From Clostridiales bacterium (GTDB lineage: Bacteria; Bacillota; Clostridia; Christensenellales; DUVY01), in contig JAITNT010000262.1 of the NCBI GenBank assembly GCA_031290295.1, positions 1 through 7,748 on the forward strand: 7,748 bases of DNA, given 5' to 3'. A model generated the notes under the pieces. That model was given only the letters and a program-made list of their open reading frames with translations. It was not told the DNA's origin and did not search any database. A program made the translations under genes and the position numbers. The number at the start of each line of letters is the position of its first letter. The first letter of the stretch is position 1. This document shows positions 1 through 5,373 of the stretch, piece after piece.

Positions 1-152
1 GCGTTCCCGGCAGATACTCACTGAATCCGCCTAAGGAGCTGGAGTCCGTACATTGGCTGCCGCTGCGCGAGGACGACCCGCAGGGCAAGGGCTATTGGAT
101 AATGTATCAGGATTCCGACAGCGGCGAAGCGGTGGACTTAACGATTATTTAA
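1..152 (+). CDS. C-terminal fragment of an unrecognised protein
   Basis: An open frame enters from the left edge (first complete codon at base 3) and ends at a TAA at 150-152, giving 49 residues that begin VPGRYSLNPPKELES and end SGEAVDLTII. Codon choice (many GGC, GAC, CTG, CCG codons) matches the real genes in this window, and the opposite strand is not open here, so I take it as coding. The tail is acidic and soluble, with two tryptophans and several aromatic residues and no membrane segment. I do not recognise the family and assign no function. The gene converges on the acetyltransferase gene that ends at 238. Confidence 0.6.
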   Translation, partial: VPGRYSLNPPKELESVHWLPLREDDPQGKGYWIMYQDSDSGEAVDLTII

Positions 153-200
153 GGCTGATTTACATAGTTAATAAAGCCTAGCGGTTTTTCTTCACTGTGA

Positions 201-233
201 ACGGGACGAACGCATTTCATGCGTTCGTCCCGT
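201..233. terminator. Perfect 15-bp hairpin between convergent genes
   Basis: Arms 201-215 (ACGGGACGAACGCAT) and 219-233 (ATGCGTTCGTCCCGT) are exact reverse complements around a 3-base TTC loop. It lies 5 bp after the stop of the leftward acetyltransferase gene and 48 bp after the stop of the rightward partial gene, which is where a shared bidirectional terminator would sit. Neither side has a T-run directly after the stem (the nearest, TTTTTC at 185-190, lies before the stem on the + strand). A classical intrinsic terminator is therefore not fully supported; an mRNA 3'-end stabilising hairpin or a dispersed palindrome is also possible. Confidence 0.5.
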
Positions 234-237
234 CGTT

Positions 238-1386
238 CTAAAGCTTCTTTATATATGAGCGGTTCCGCTTGTGGTTAACCTTGTCGAAGTGCCGCCATAG
301 GGAGTGTATTTTGATGTTGGTTTCCAGCTCTAAATTCGTTTCTACTACCTTTACATTGTGTTTCCCGAAGGAGGGCGCCATCGCCACCATTAGCGCGGCG
401 GTCACGCCCTTATCGCGGTATTCGGGCAAAACGCCTATTATTCCGAGATCGACGTTATGATAGTTCTTGACGGCGTTCATAAGACGAAGAATGCCGAGAG
501 GGGTAAGGCGACCCTTAGATTTTTGGATAGCGCCGGACAACGACGGAAAGGTTAGTACAAACGCGACTACGTTATCGTCCTTATCTAGCGCAATCTTGAT
601 AAATTCCGGAGAAAGCACCATTTTGTAGTCCTTGATTACCTGCCGCGCTACCTCGTCGGTAATGTGAACGGTGCCGTAAAGGTCGGCGTACGTTATATTA
701 ATAACGTTAAAAATCGGCATAGCATATTTTGTAAGCAATTCCTTTTGGCTTTTTATCGACGGAATATGCAGATTGTTCGATTCCAGAGCCTTGTTGCCGA
801 CGCGCGTAAGCAGAGAAAAAAGCTGACTGTCGTAATCGGGGATAGTTACACGGAATTGAAGCCAGTCCACGTCCTTTACATAACCCATTCTTTCCATAAA
901 TTCGGGGTAATACGGGTGGTTATACAGCGAAGAAAAAGTGCCCGTGCTGTCAAAGCCCTCGACGAGCATGCCTTCTCTGTCCATATCGTTGAAGCCTAAC
1001 GGTCCGTGAACGGCCGCCGAACCGTTTTGAAGCGCCCATTTCTCTATTCTTTTGAACAACGCTTCCGCCGCCTCGAAATCCTCAAGAACGTCGAAGTACG
1101 AAAACCGCGCCTGCTGTTCGCCGGTCTTTTCCTTGGCAAGCTCCTGTATAAGCCCGGCGATTCTGCCTACGGGCTTGTTGCCGCGATAGGCTACGAGCGT
1201 TAAATACTTACATGTTTTTAAGCGCAGGTTTTTTTTAGGGTCAAAAGCTGATCGATCGTCCGCCTTGAATGAAGGGACATAGTAGGGCGAGCCCTTGTAA
1301 ATTTTATCCGTAATGTTAACGAAATCCCTGAGTTCTTTTTTAGTTTTTACTTCACGGATTTCGACAGGTTTATTATTTAACGCCAT
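238..1386 (-). CDS. GNAT-like N-acetyltransferase, YghO-like family
   Basis: The 382-residue cytoplasmic protein resembles a family of about 380 residues annotated as N-acetyltransferase (E. coli YghO is a relative). The diagnostic block is residues 128-160: GPLGFNDMDREGMLVEGFD, followed by YNHPYYPEFMERMGY and then DW at 174-175. The C-terminal half looks like a GNAT fold: a strand LGIIGVLPEY at 314-323, an acetyl-CoA pyrophosphate-loop-like R324-D-K-G-V-T-A, then ETNLELETN at 349-357. The N-terminal 100 residues (YKGSPYYVP near 30-38, then VGRIAG at 73-78) are also typical, so the protein is full length. The ATG at 1386 is preceded by AGAGGAAG about 7 bases upstream and by a good promoter, so it is probably transcribed alone. 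The substrate is unknown. Family assignment is fairly sure; enzymatic activity is inferred. Confidence 0.82.
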   Translation of the reverse strand: MALNNKPVEIREVKTKKELRDFVNITDKIYKGSPYYVPSFKADDRSAFDPKKNLRLKTCKYLTLVAYRGNKPVGRIAGLIQELAKEKTGEQQARFSYFDVLEDFEAAEALFKRIEKWALQNGSAAVHGPLGFNDMDREGMLVEGFDSTGTFSSLYNHPYYPEFMERMGYVKDVDWLQFRVTIPDYDSQLFSLLTRVGNKALESNNLHIPSIKSQKELLTKYAMPIFNVINITYADLYGTVHITDEVARQVIKDYKMVLSPEFIKIALDKDDNVVAFVLTFPSLSGAIQKSKGRLTPLGILRLMNAVKNYHNVDLGIIGVLPEYRDKGVTAALMVAMAPSFGKHNVKVVETNLELETNIKIHSLWRHFDKVNHKRNRSYIKKL

Positions 1387-1438
1387 TGTTCACTTCCTCT
1401 AAATAATTATTCTGCGGTAATCGGACATTAACGTTGTA

Positions 1439-1467
1439 ATAATAACACAGCGTATTATTTTGGTCAA
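1439..1467 (-). promoter_or_regulatory. Sigma-A-type promoter of the acetyltransferase gene
   Basis: On the minus strand a -35 box TTGACC (1462-1467) and a -10 box TATTAT (1439-1444) are separated by exactly 17 bp. Each differs from consensus at one base. The predicted start is near 1432, giving a leader of about 45 bases that contains the AGAGGAAG ribosome binding site. No other gene lies between this promoter and the acetyltransferase. Confidence 0.75.
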
Positions 1468-1535
1468 ACCTATTTTGTGAGTTTAGCGGTTTTTTAAGGG
1501 AATTCTAATATTTTTAATGTTGTAATATCCTCCGT

Positions 1536-1548
1536 GCGCTTATAGCGC
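1536..1548 (-). terminator. Short hairpin downstream of the zinc-ribbon gene
   Basis: GCGCT (1536-1540) and AGCGC (1544-1548) pair around a 3-base TAT loop, 18 bp past the stop of the leftward zinc-ribbon gene. No T-run follows on the minus strand (it reads ACGGAGGATATTAC), so this is at best a weak terminator or a chance hairpin. Confidence 0.25.
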
Positions 1549-1552
1549 CGCC

Positions 1553-1598
1553 AAAGATATTAAGCTCATGATAATAAAGAGACTAAGCTCATGATAAT
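1553..1598. repeat. 23-bp tandem duplication (2 copies) at the end of the zinc-ribbon gene
   Basis: Copy one is 1553-1575 and copy two is 1576-1598, directly abutting. They match at 21 of 23 bases; the last 15 bases (TAAGCTCATGATAAT) are identical and the two differences are in the first 8. Similarity stops on both sides. Because 23 is not a multiple of three, the duplication changes the reading frame at the 3' end of the leftward gene, which stops inside copy one at 1566-1568. Confidence 0.9.
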
Positions 1599-2366
1599 CA
1601 TGCCTATCGATATGAAGAATACGATGATCGACGCTATGGTTATCGAACCGAGAACAATACCCGGAACGGAGAGCCTGTTCTTTTTGCGGACGCCTACTAT
1701 ACCCGTAACAAGCGCGGCTATCCCCAAAGCGAGCGTCGCCGCGGGCCAAACGAAAAACGATTCAGGCGAAACATAGCTTGAAACGGACGTGACAAGCATA
1801 CTGAATAAATTTACGACAGCAATTAGGTCAAATATTATCCCTAATAAGCCGAGTATGAGCGGCACCGGATTTGTTTTGCGGACTTCCCGCGGCGCGGGAA
1901 TTGCTTTGTAGGTTTCCTGCGGCGCGGGATAATTTTGGAAGCCTTGCGGAACGCCGTAATTCCCGTAGCCGTTAGGGTTGCTTGCGCCGGCGTAATTATT
2001 ATAGCCGCCTTGCGGATTATTGACGGGACTGTTGTAATTTTGATAACCGTTCTGCGGATTATTAACGGGATTGTCGCCGCCTTGATAGCCGTCCTGCGGA
2101 TTATTCTGAATAGGCGTCGAACCGTATTGCGTGTAAACCGGCGGAAAAGGCGCACTCTGCGCGGGGGAGGGTTGCGCGGGTTCGGCGGGCGCGACGGTAT
2201 TGCCGTCGCCCCATGAATGAATCGGCGCGGCGAACCCGGCGGGCTCGGCGGGCGTATCGTCAACCGTAAGCTCTTCCTTAATAGGTATGTTGATTTTTGA
2301 CCCGCACATAGGACAAAAAACAGACTCCATCCCGTCCGCAGAAAAACCGCATACTCTGCATTTCAT
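1566..2366 (-). CDS. Zinc-ribbon protein with repeat linker and three membrane segments (DUF4190-like)
   Basis: The protein has 266 residues. Residues 3-21 form a zinc ribbon (C3-x2-C6-x11-C18-x2-C21) of the kind that opens many small Bacillota membrane proteins. Residues about 35-165 are a disordered linker, first Pro/Ala-rich and then Gly/Asn/Gln/Tyr-rich, with three 14-residue tandem repeats starting NPQDGY, NPQNGY and NPQGGY (89-130). Three hydrophobic segments follow at about 170-192, 204-226 and 234-265. The third begins VPGIVLGSI and, with GIVGVRKKNR before it, recalls the DUF4190 layout. The start at 2366 is chosen because GAGGTG lies 5 bases upstream and MKCRVCG begins the ribbon; the frame is open 26 codons further up to 2444, but without a comparable site. 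The ribbon would face the cytoplasm. Function is unknown. The last residues are altered by a tandem duplication. Confidence 0.75.
   Translation of the reverse strand: MKCRVCGFSADGMESVFCPMCGSKINIPIKEELTVDDTPAEPAGFAAPIHSWGDGNTVAPAEPAQPSPAQSAPFPPVYTQYGSTPIQNNPQDGYQGGDNPVNNPQNGYQNYNSPVNNPQGGYNNYAGASNPNGYGNYGVPQGFQNYPAPQETYKAIPAPREVRKTNPVPLILGLLGIIFDLIAVVNLFSMLVTSVSSYVSPESFFVWPAATLALGIAALVTGIVGVRKKNRLSVPGIVLGSITIASIIVFFISIGMIIMSLVSLLS
1977..2102 (-). repeat. Three 42-bp coding repeats (14-residue Gly/Asn/Gln/Tyr-rich units)
   Basis: The motif TGCGGATTATT recurs on the + strand at 2011, 2053 and 2095, exactly 42 bp apart, encoding NPQxGY-led 14-residue units within the linker of the zinc-ribbon protein. 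The third unit is diverged (ends YAGASN) and decays into PNGYGNYG. In-frame repeats of this kind can expand and contract without breaking the gene. Confidence 0.8.
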
Positions 2367-2371
2367 AAGTT

Positions 2372-2377
2372 CACCTC
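2372..2377 (-). promoter_or_regulatory. Ribosome binding site that fixes the zinc-ribbon start
   Basis: The minus strand reads GAGGTG, then AACTT, then ATG at 2366. It selects the internal ATG (MKCRVCG) over the ATG at 2444, which would add 26 residues that resemble no ribbon-protein N-terminus. Confidence 0.7.
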
Positions 2378-2473
2378 GACCTTTAGAGTCCGTCCGCACA
2401 ATAGAAATCAAACCGACCCTAATATTCTGGATATAGTTTGACATATTTCCGCGGCTTTGTAAAGTGATAAGCG

Positions 2474-2502
2474 ATTAAAAAAACATTAGAAAACGCTAAC
2501 AA
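2474..2502 (-). promoter_or_regulatory. Candidate promoter of the zinc-ribbon gene
   Basis: On the minus strand TTGTTA (2497-2502) and TTTAAT (2474-2479) are spaced by 17 bp, matching consensus at 4 of 6 and 5 of 6 positions. It would give a leader of about 100 bases before the ATG at 2366. The region is AT-rich, so a chance match is possible. Confidence 0.4.
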
Positions 2503-2521
2503 AGAGGTTATAAATTGTATT

Positions 2522-2549
2522 GCCGTCCGCCGCGCCGCGCTTGGTCGGC
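2522..2549 (-). terminator. GC-rich imperfect hairpin after the ferritin-like gene
   Basis: Arms 2522-2528 and 2543-2549 pair at 6 of 7 positions around a 14-base GC-rich loop, starting 4 bases after the TAA of the leftward ferritin-like gene. On the minus strand it is followed by AATACAATTT rather than a T-run, so termination here is only a possibility suggested by location. Confidence 0.3.
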
Positions 2550-2553
2550 TATT

Positions 2554-3117
2554 TTAACCTACCGTGCCGTTCGATTCGGGCGGTTGCGGGGGCGTCGGGC
2601 GCGGGGACAGGGTGTATTTTACATAAAACTTATTAAGGATATCATAGTGAACCTCCTCGTCGAGGATAATGCGTTCTAACAGCCCGTTAACTTGTGTATC
2701 GTCAATCATTGCTATATGCTTGCGATAGTTGGCGATAGAGATGCTTTCTAATTCGATGTTGGCGAGAATAATACCGTTTACGGTTTTTACGTAGACGACG
2801 TCGTCGCAATTGTAGCTTTCGGACGGATAGTCCTCCGTATGGAATTTCGGGTCGCCGCCTAACTGAATAATTGCGACCGACAAAAGCTCGAGATGCAGCA
2901 TTTCAACTATGCCTATATTTCTAAGCGCGCTCTTGAGGTCGGCGTAACCGTCGGTGACAAAAGAGCCGTAAGTATACTGTAAAACCGCCCTAAGCTCGCT
3001 CACCGCGCCGCAGTAATCCTCCATAAGCAGCCGCGCGTATTCCTCGTTAGGCTGTGTAATGTTGATTTTGGGGTAAGGGAGGTTTGCCCGATATTGAATT
3101 GTTCCGATTTCGCTCAT
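2554..3117 (-). CDS. Ferritin-like di-metal protein (manganese-catalase/CotJC-like)
   Basis: The 187-residue soluble protein shows the four-helix ferritin-like pattern of a clostridial family usually annotated as ferritin-like or manganese-catalase-like. Predicted metal ligands are E41 in helix one (SELRAVLQYTY), the E72-M-L-H75 pair in helix two (GIVEMLHLELL), E122 or E124 in helix three (ANIELESISIANYR), and E154-x2-H157 in helix four (ERIILDEEVHYDIL). The motifs LGGDP (86-90) and YPKINI near the N-terminus also fit. The spore-coat protein CotJC is a relative, so a spore role cannot be excluded, but no cotJA or cotJB neighbour is visible. The C-terminus ends in a Pro-rich tail (172-180) outside the fold. 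GGAGAA lies 8 bases before the ATG. The gene is divergent from a DtxR/MntR-type regulator, suggesting metal-linked expression. Whether it stores metal, removes peroxide or does something else cannot be decided here. Confidence 0.78.
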   Translation of the reverse strand: MSEIGTIQYRANLPYPKINITQPNEEYARLLMEDYCGAVSELRAVLQYTYGSFVTDGYADLKSALRNIGIVEMLHLELLSVAIIQLGGDPKFHTEDYPSESYNCDDVVYVKTVNGIILANIELESISIANYRKHIAMIDDTQVNGLLERIILDEEVHYDILNKFYVKYTLSPRPTPPQPPESNGTVG

Positions 3118-3220
3118 AAATTTTATTCTCCGACGGCTATTACTTCAATACTTATATGAATAACCGCTGAATTTTGTTACAAAAATGTTATCGCCAACTA
3201 TAGTAAACAAATAAATTTTA

Positions 3221-3229
3221 TGATATAAT
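3221..3229 (+). promoter_or_regulatory. Extended -10 promoter of the DtxR/MntR-type gene
   Basis: TGATATAAT (3221-3229) combines a perfect TATAAT with the upstream TG of an extended -10 element. The -35 region 17 bp upstream (TAGTAA, 3201-3206) is poor, as is common when the extended element is present. The start would be near 3236, with a leader of about 23 bases holding a GGGGG ribosome binding site at 3246-3250. A short palindrome ACTATAGT (3197-3204) overlaps the -35 position. I could not find a convincing promoter for the divergent ferritin-like gene in the same gap. Confidence 0.6.
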
Positions 3230-3258
3230 ATATTCAAGAGTTAACGGGGGTAAAAAAT

Positions 3259-3630
3259 ATGTCAATTTATGAGTCCGGCGAGGACTACCTAGAAACCATT
3301 TATCTTTTGAGCAAAGCCAATCCCGGAGTACATGCGATTAACGTTGCCGAAGCGCTTAGCTTCTCCAAGCCCTCGGTAACGAGAGCGTTAAAAATCCTCA
3401 AGACTAACGGCTTCATCAACATAGACGCCGCGACTAACCATATCATTCTTACCGATAAGGGCAGGGAAACGGCGGAGGGAATATTTGACCGTCACGAGAC
3501 TATTACGAAATTTTGGGTGCTCAACGGCGTTTCACCGGAAATTGCCGCAAAGGACGCCTGCCGCATGGAACACGACATCAGTCCCGAAACATTTAAGCGC
3601 GTTAAGGAAATAGTAGCGGGCAACGGTTAA
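3259..3630 (+). CDS. DtxR/MntR-family metal-dependent transcriptional regulator
   Basis: The 123-residue cytoplasmic repressor-type protein has an N-terminal winged helix (about 5-70; recognition helix around SFSKPSVTRALKILK, 34-48; wing IDAATNHIILTDKG) and a dimerisation/metal-binding domain (71-120). It lacks the SH3-like third domain of DtxR/IdeR, so its layout is MntR-like. By alignment to B. subtilis MntR the ligands are D9, E12, H79, C101 (E99 in MntR), E104 and H105. The Cys is as in DtxR (DEACRWEH) while D9/E12 are as in MntR, so Mn(II) and Fe(II) are both plausible. The ATG at 3259 follows GGGGG by 8 bases. The ferritin-like gene runs divergently 141 bp away and is the most likely target, together with the regulator itself. 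Family certain, metal uncertain. Confidence 0.92.
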   Translation: MSIYESGEDYLETIYLLSKANPGVHAINVAEALSFSKPSVTRALKILKTNGFINIDAATNHIILTDKGRETAEGIFDRHETITKFWVLNGVSPEIAAKDACRMEHDISPETFKRVKEIVAGNG

Positions 3631-3636
3631 TTAGAG

Positions 3637-3651
3637 CCGCGATAGACGCGG
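3637..3651 (+). terminator. Small hairpin after the DtxR/MntR-type gene
   Basis: CCGCG (3637-3641) and CGCGG (3647-3651) pair around ATAGA, 7 bases after the stop codon. No T-run follows, so it may stabilise the mRNA end rather than terminate. Confidence 0.25.
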
Positions 3652-3666
3652 ATGCGCGCTCGCTGC

Positions 3667-3687
3667 GCCGCCTTAGCGGGCGGTTTC
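3667..3687 (+). terminator. Weak intrinsic terminator candidate
   Basis: CCGCC (3668-3672) pairs with GGCGG (3679-3683) around a 6-base loop, followed by TTTCGTCTCGC and then TTTTTC. The stem is short and the T-run is interrupted, so this is a modest candidate for ending the DtxR/MntR-type transcript. Confidence 0.35.
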
Positions 3688-3780
3688 GTCTCGCTTTTTC
3701 GCATTCGGGCGGACTTCAACGGCATAGTCTTATCCGGGTTATTACGGTATACTCGTATTGTACGTTTAGAAGCCGCCATT

Positions 3781-3816
3781 GTCATTGCGAGGAGCGTAAG
3801 CGACGTGGCAATCCAG
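3781..3816. repeat. 36-bp REP-like dispersed palindromic repeat, copy 1
   Basis: The element starts GTCATTGCGAGGAGCG and ends ACGTGGCAATCCAG. ATTGC and GCAAT form the outer arms of an imperfect hairpin whose tip is GC-GTAA-GC, a GNRA-type tetraloop in RNA. Elements of this ATTGCGAG..GCAATC type occur in many unrelated bacterial genomes and are often mistranslated as peptides containing RSxxVAIQ or VIARS; here one frame reads VIARSVSDVAIQ. It sits in a convergent intergenic gap, the usual place for REP-like elements. Confidence 0.85.
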
Positions 3817-3833
3817 TTTAACTTGCCCTATCC

Positions 3834-3869
3834 GTCATTGCGAGGAGCGTAAGCGACGTGGCAATCCAG
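3834..3869. repeat. 36-bp REP-like dispersed palindromic repeat, copy 2
   Basis: This is an exact copy of the element at 3781-3816 in the same orientation, separated by 17 bp (3817-3833), so the start-to-start period is 53 bp. Identity over all 36 bases against unrelated flanks indicates recent duplication or conversion. It lies 41 bp past the stop of the leftward ClC gene, so as an RNA hairpin it could protect the 3' end of that operon. The rest of the gap 3631-3910 shows no gene. Confidence 0.85.
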
Positions 3870-3910
3870 ACCCGCTTCGCCGCTTGCTAATCGTTTACTT
3901 GCCGCTCTTT

Positions 3911-5365
3911 CTACTCGTCGTTATTTTCTTCCTCGGTAACCGATATTTTGCAATCCGCGTCCGCGGCTGCGGGGGCGGATTTTTTCTTAAATAAGCCCAC
4001 TACGAAGGTAAGCCATTTGCTGAGCTGATAGCGTTCGGTGACGTGCTCCAAATCCCTATGCCCCTCGGGCGCGTCTATTACTACCCCGGAAATTTTGGAC
4101 GAAGGAATCAGCTGTGTCGGGTAAACGCTGTTATGTCCCGTAATGAGGTAGGCTACGGGACAGGCTATCGCCGCCATAACCGCGAACGAAGGATTTGCCG
4201 ACATTTCGAGCGCCATAATTATGCAGGAAAGAGGGGTGTTAGTCGCGCCGGCAAAGACGGCAAACATTCCCAGACAGGCAAAAACGCTCGAATCCAGCCC
4301 GAAAAGCCCGGCAAAAGCGCTGCCTGCCGTCGCGCCGATGAACATAATCGGCGTTAGCAGGCCGCCGCTGCCGCCGAAGCAAATAGTAATCATGGTAAAT
4401 ACGATTTTTAACAGGAAGTCATAATAATACGCAGGCTGTCCGTTATTTACGAGCGTGAAATAGTGCGTGCCCAGACCGAGGTACTGCCGCCCGAACAGAA
4501 ACGTAAGCCCCACGAGCGCCGCACCGCCGATTATGCCCTTCAGCGGCTTATAAAGCTTAATTTTTTGGGAAAGCCGCTCCGCCTTTTTGAGAGCGAATAT
4601 GGTCAAAAGCGCGACAAGCCCGAAGAAAACGCCCGCGCCGAGCGCAAGCAAAAGGTTGCCCGCGGTGAGCAGCCTGTCCGCGTCCGAGGCGACGTTCAAC
4701 GCGAAGCCGAGCGAGGGAAGCTTTTCTACGTTCAGCCCGAACGATTGCGATCCGAAGTACGATACGACCGCGGCTGCCAGAATCGGAAATATATGCCGCA
4801 GATTAAGCTTGCCGACGACGAGGATTTCAAGAGCGAGAATCGCCGCGGCGACGGGCGTGCCGAATATGGCGGCAAAAACCGCGCTCATTCCGCAGATAAC
4901 AAGCCGTTTTGTATCGTTGTCGTTAAGGCGGATAAGGGTCGCGATAAAGCCCGCTATCCCGACGCCTATTTGAGTGGCGGGACCCTCCTTGCCCACGCTG
5001 CCGCCCGCGGAAATCGTAATTATCGTAGTTACGGCTTTTATCGGAACCGCGCCGATTTTGGTGCGCCCGCTCCGCAGATGGATAGCCTCGATGGCTTTTT
5101 CCGTGCCGTGTCCCTCCGCGCTCGGCGCAAGGTGCTTGATAAGGAACGCGGACAAAAACATCGCGGCGGGCAGGAACACAAAGTAATATTCCCACTGCGC
5201 CGTAAAATCGCAGGCGAGGTTGAGCAAAAGAATAAACCCCGTACAAACCAGCCCTATGACCGCGCCTACGAGGCAAGAAAGAACCGCCCACTTTAATATG
5301 CCGAAAGCAAAGAGGGCGGATATTATTAATTGTTGTTTGGGGGATTTTCTCGCCGTCGTTTCCAT
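3911..5365 (-). CDS. ClC-family chloride channel / anion transporter
   Basis: The 484-residue polytopic membrane protein has the ClC signatures in order: GHGTEKAIEAIH (85-96) at the position of the usual GSGIP loop; GGSVGKEGPATQIG (121-134), with gating glutamate E127 (E148 in E. coli ClC-ec1); FGTPVAAAILALEIL (168-182); GGSGGLLTPIMFIGA (331-345) at the GxFxP position; and a tyrosine near Y415 that may match Y445. There are about 16-18 hydrophobic helices and no CBS domains; the charged tail (460-484) is short. The proton glutamate E203 of ClC-ec1 aligns with I181, one residue after conserved E180, and the anion-site serine of GSGIP is absent. Proton coupling and anion choice are therefore open. 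It is the last gene of the V4R operon, starting 8 bp after the cyclase stop. Its ribosome binding site (AAAAAGGGA directly before ATG) is unusually close, so translational coupling is likely. Confidence 0.92.
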   Translation of the reverse strand: METTARKSPKQQLIISALFAFGILKWAVLSCLVGAVIGLVCTGFILLLNLACDFTAQWEYYFVFLPAAMFLSAFLIKHLAPSAEGHGTEKAIEAIHLRSGRTKIGAVPIKAVTTIITISAGGSVGKEGPATQIGVGIAGFIATLIRLNDNDTKRLVICGMSAVFAAIFGTPVAAAILALEILVVGKLNLRHIFPILAAAVVSYFGSQSFGLNVEKLPSLGFALNVASDADRLLTAGNLLLALGAGVFFGLVALLTIFALKKAERLSQKIKLYKPLKGIIGGAALVGLTFLFGRQYLGLGTHYFTLVNNGQPAYYYDFLLKIVFTMITICFGGSGGLLTPIMFIGATAGSAFAGLFGLDSSVFACLGMFAVFAGATNTPLSCIIMALEMSANPSFAVMAAIACPVAYLITGHNSVYPTQLIPSSKISGVVIDAPEGHRDLEHVTERYQLSKWLTFVVGLFKKKSAPAAADADCKISVTEEENNDE

Positions 5366-5373
5366 TCCCTTTT

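Noticed and set aside
1529..1533. Strong GGAGG ribosome-binding-like site on the minus strand after the zinc-ribbon gene
   Set aside because: No ATG, GTG or TTG follows at proper spacing. The only short frame would need an ATT start and gives 11 residues overlapping the next promoter.
1841..2263. 140-codon minus-strand frame and a + strand frame at 1935-2216 within the zinc-ribbon gene
   Set aside because: Both are repetitive Arg/Ile/Val-rich translations of the 42-bp repeats in wrong frames.
2438..2443. Perfect TTGACA on the + strand
   Set aside because: The best -10 at proper spacing is poor (TAAAGT at 16 bp), and no rightward gene follows before 3259.
2367..2444. 26-codon N-terminal extension of the zinc-ribbon protein
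   Set aside because: The internal ATG at 2366 has a well-placed GAGGTG site and starts directly at the zinc ribbon; the extension does not resemble a family N-terminus.
3197..3204. ACTATAGT palindrome as a DtxR/MntR operator
   Set aside because: It is only 8 bp in an AT-rich gap and does not resemble the known DtxR or MntR boxes.
3652..3852. A 66-codon rightward open frame over the repeats
   Set aside because: It reads through a REP-like element, giving the artefact peptide VIARSVSDVAIQ. There is no ribosome binding site, and the composition is unlike a real protein.
3781..3869. Possible CRISPR array (two 36-bp repeats with a spacer)
   Set aside because: Only two copies, a 17-bp spacer too short for CRISPR, no cas genes, and the repeat matches a known widespread REP-like type.
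4463..5296. 277-codon open frame on the + strand, antisense to the ClC gene
   Set aside because: It is extremely Arg/Lys/Glu-rich with no recognisable motif. The opposite strand encodes a clear ClC protein, and GC-rich codon bias explains the open antisense frame.
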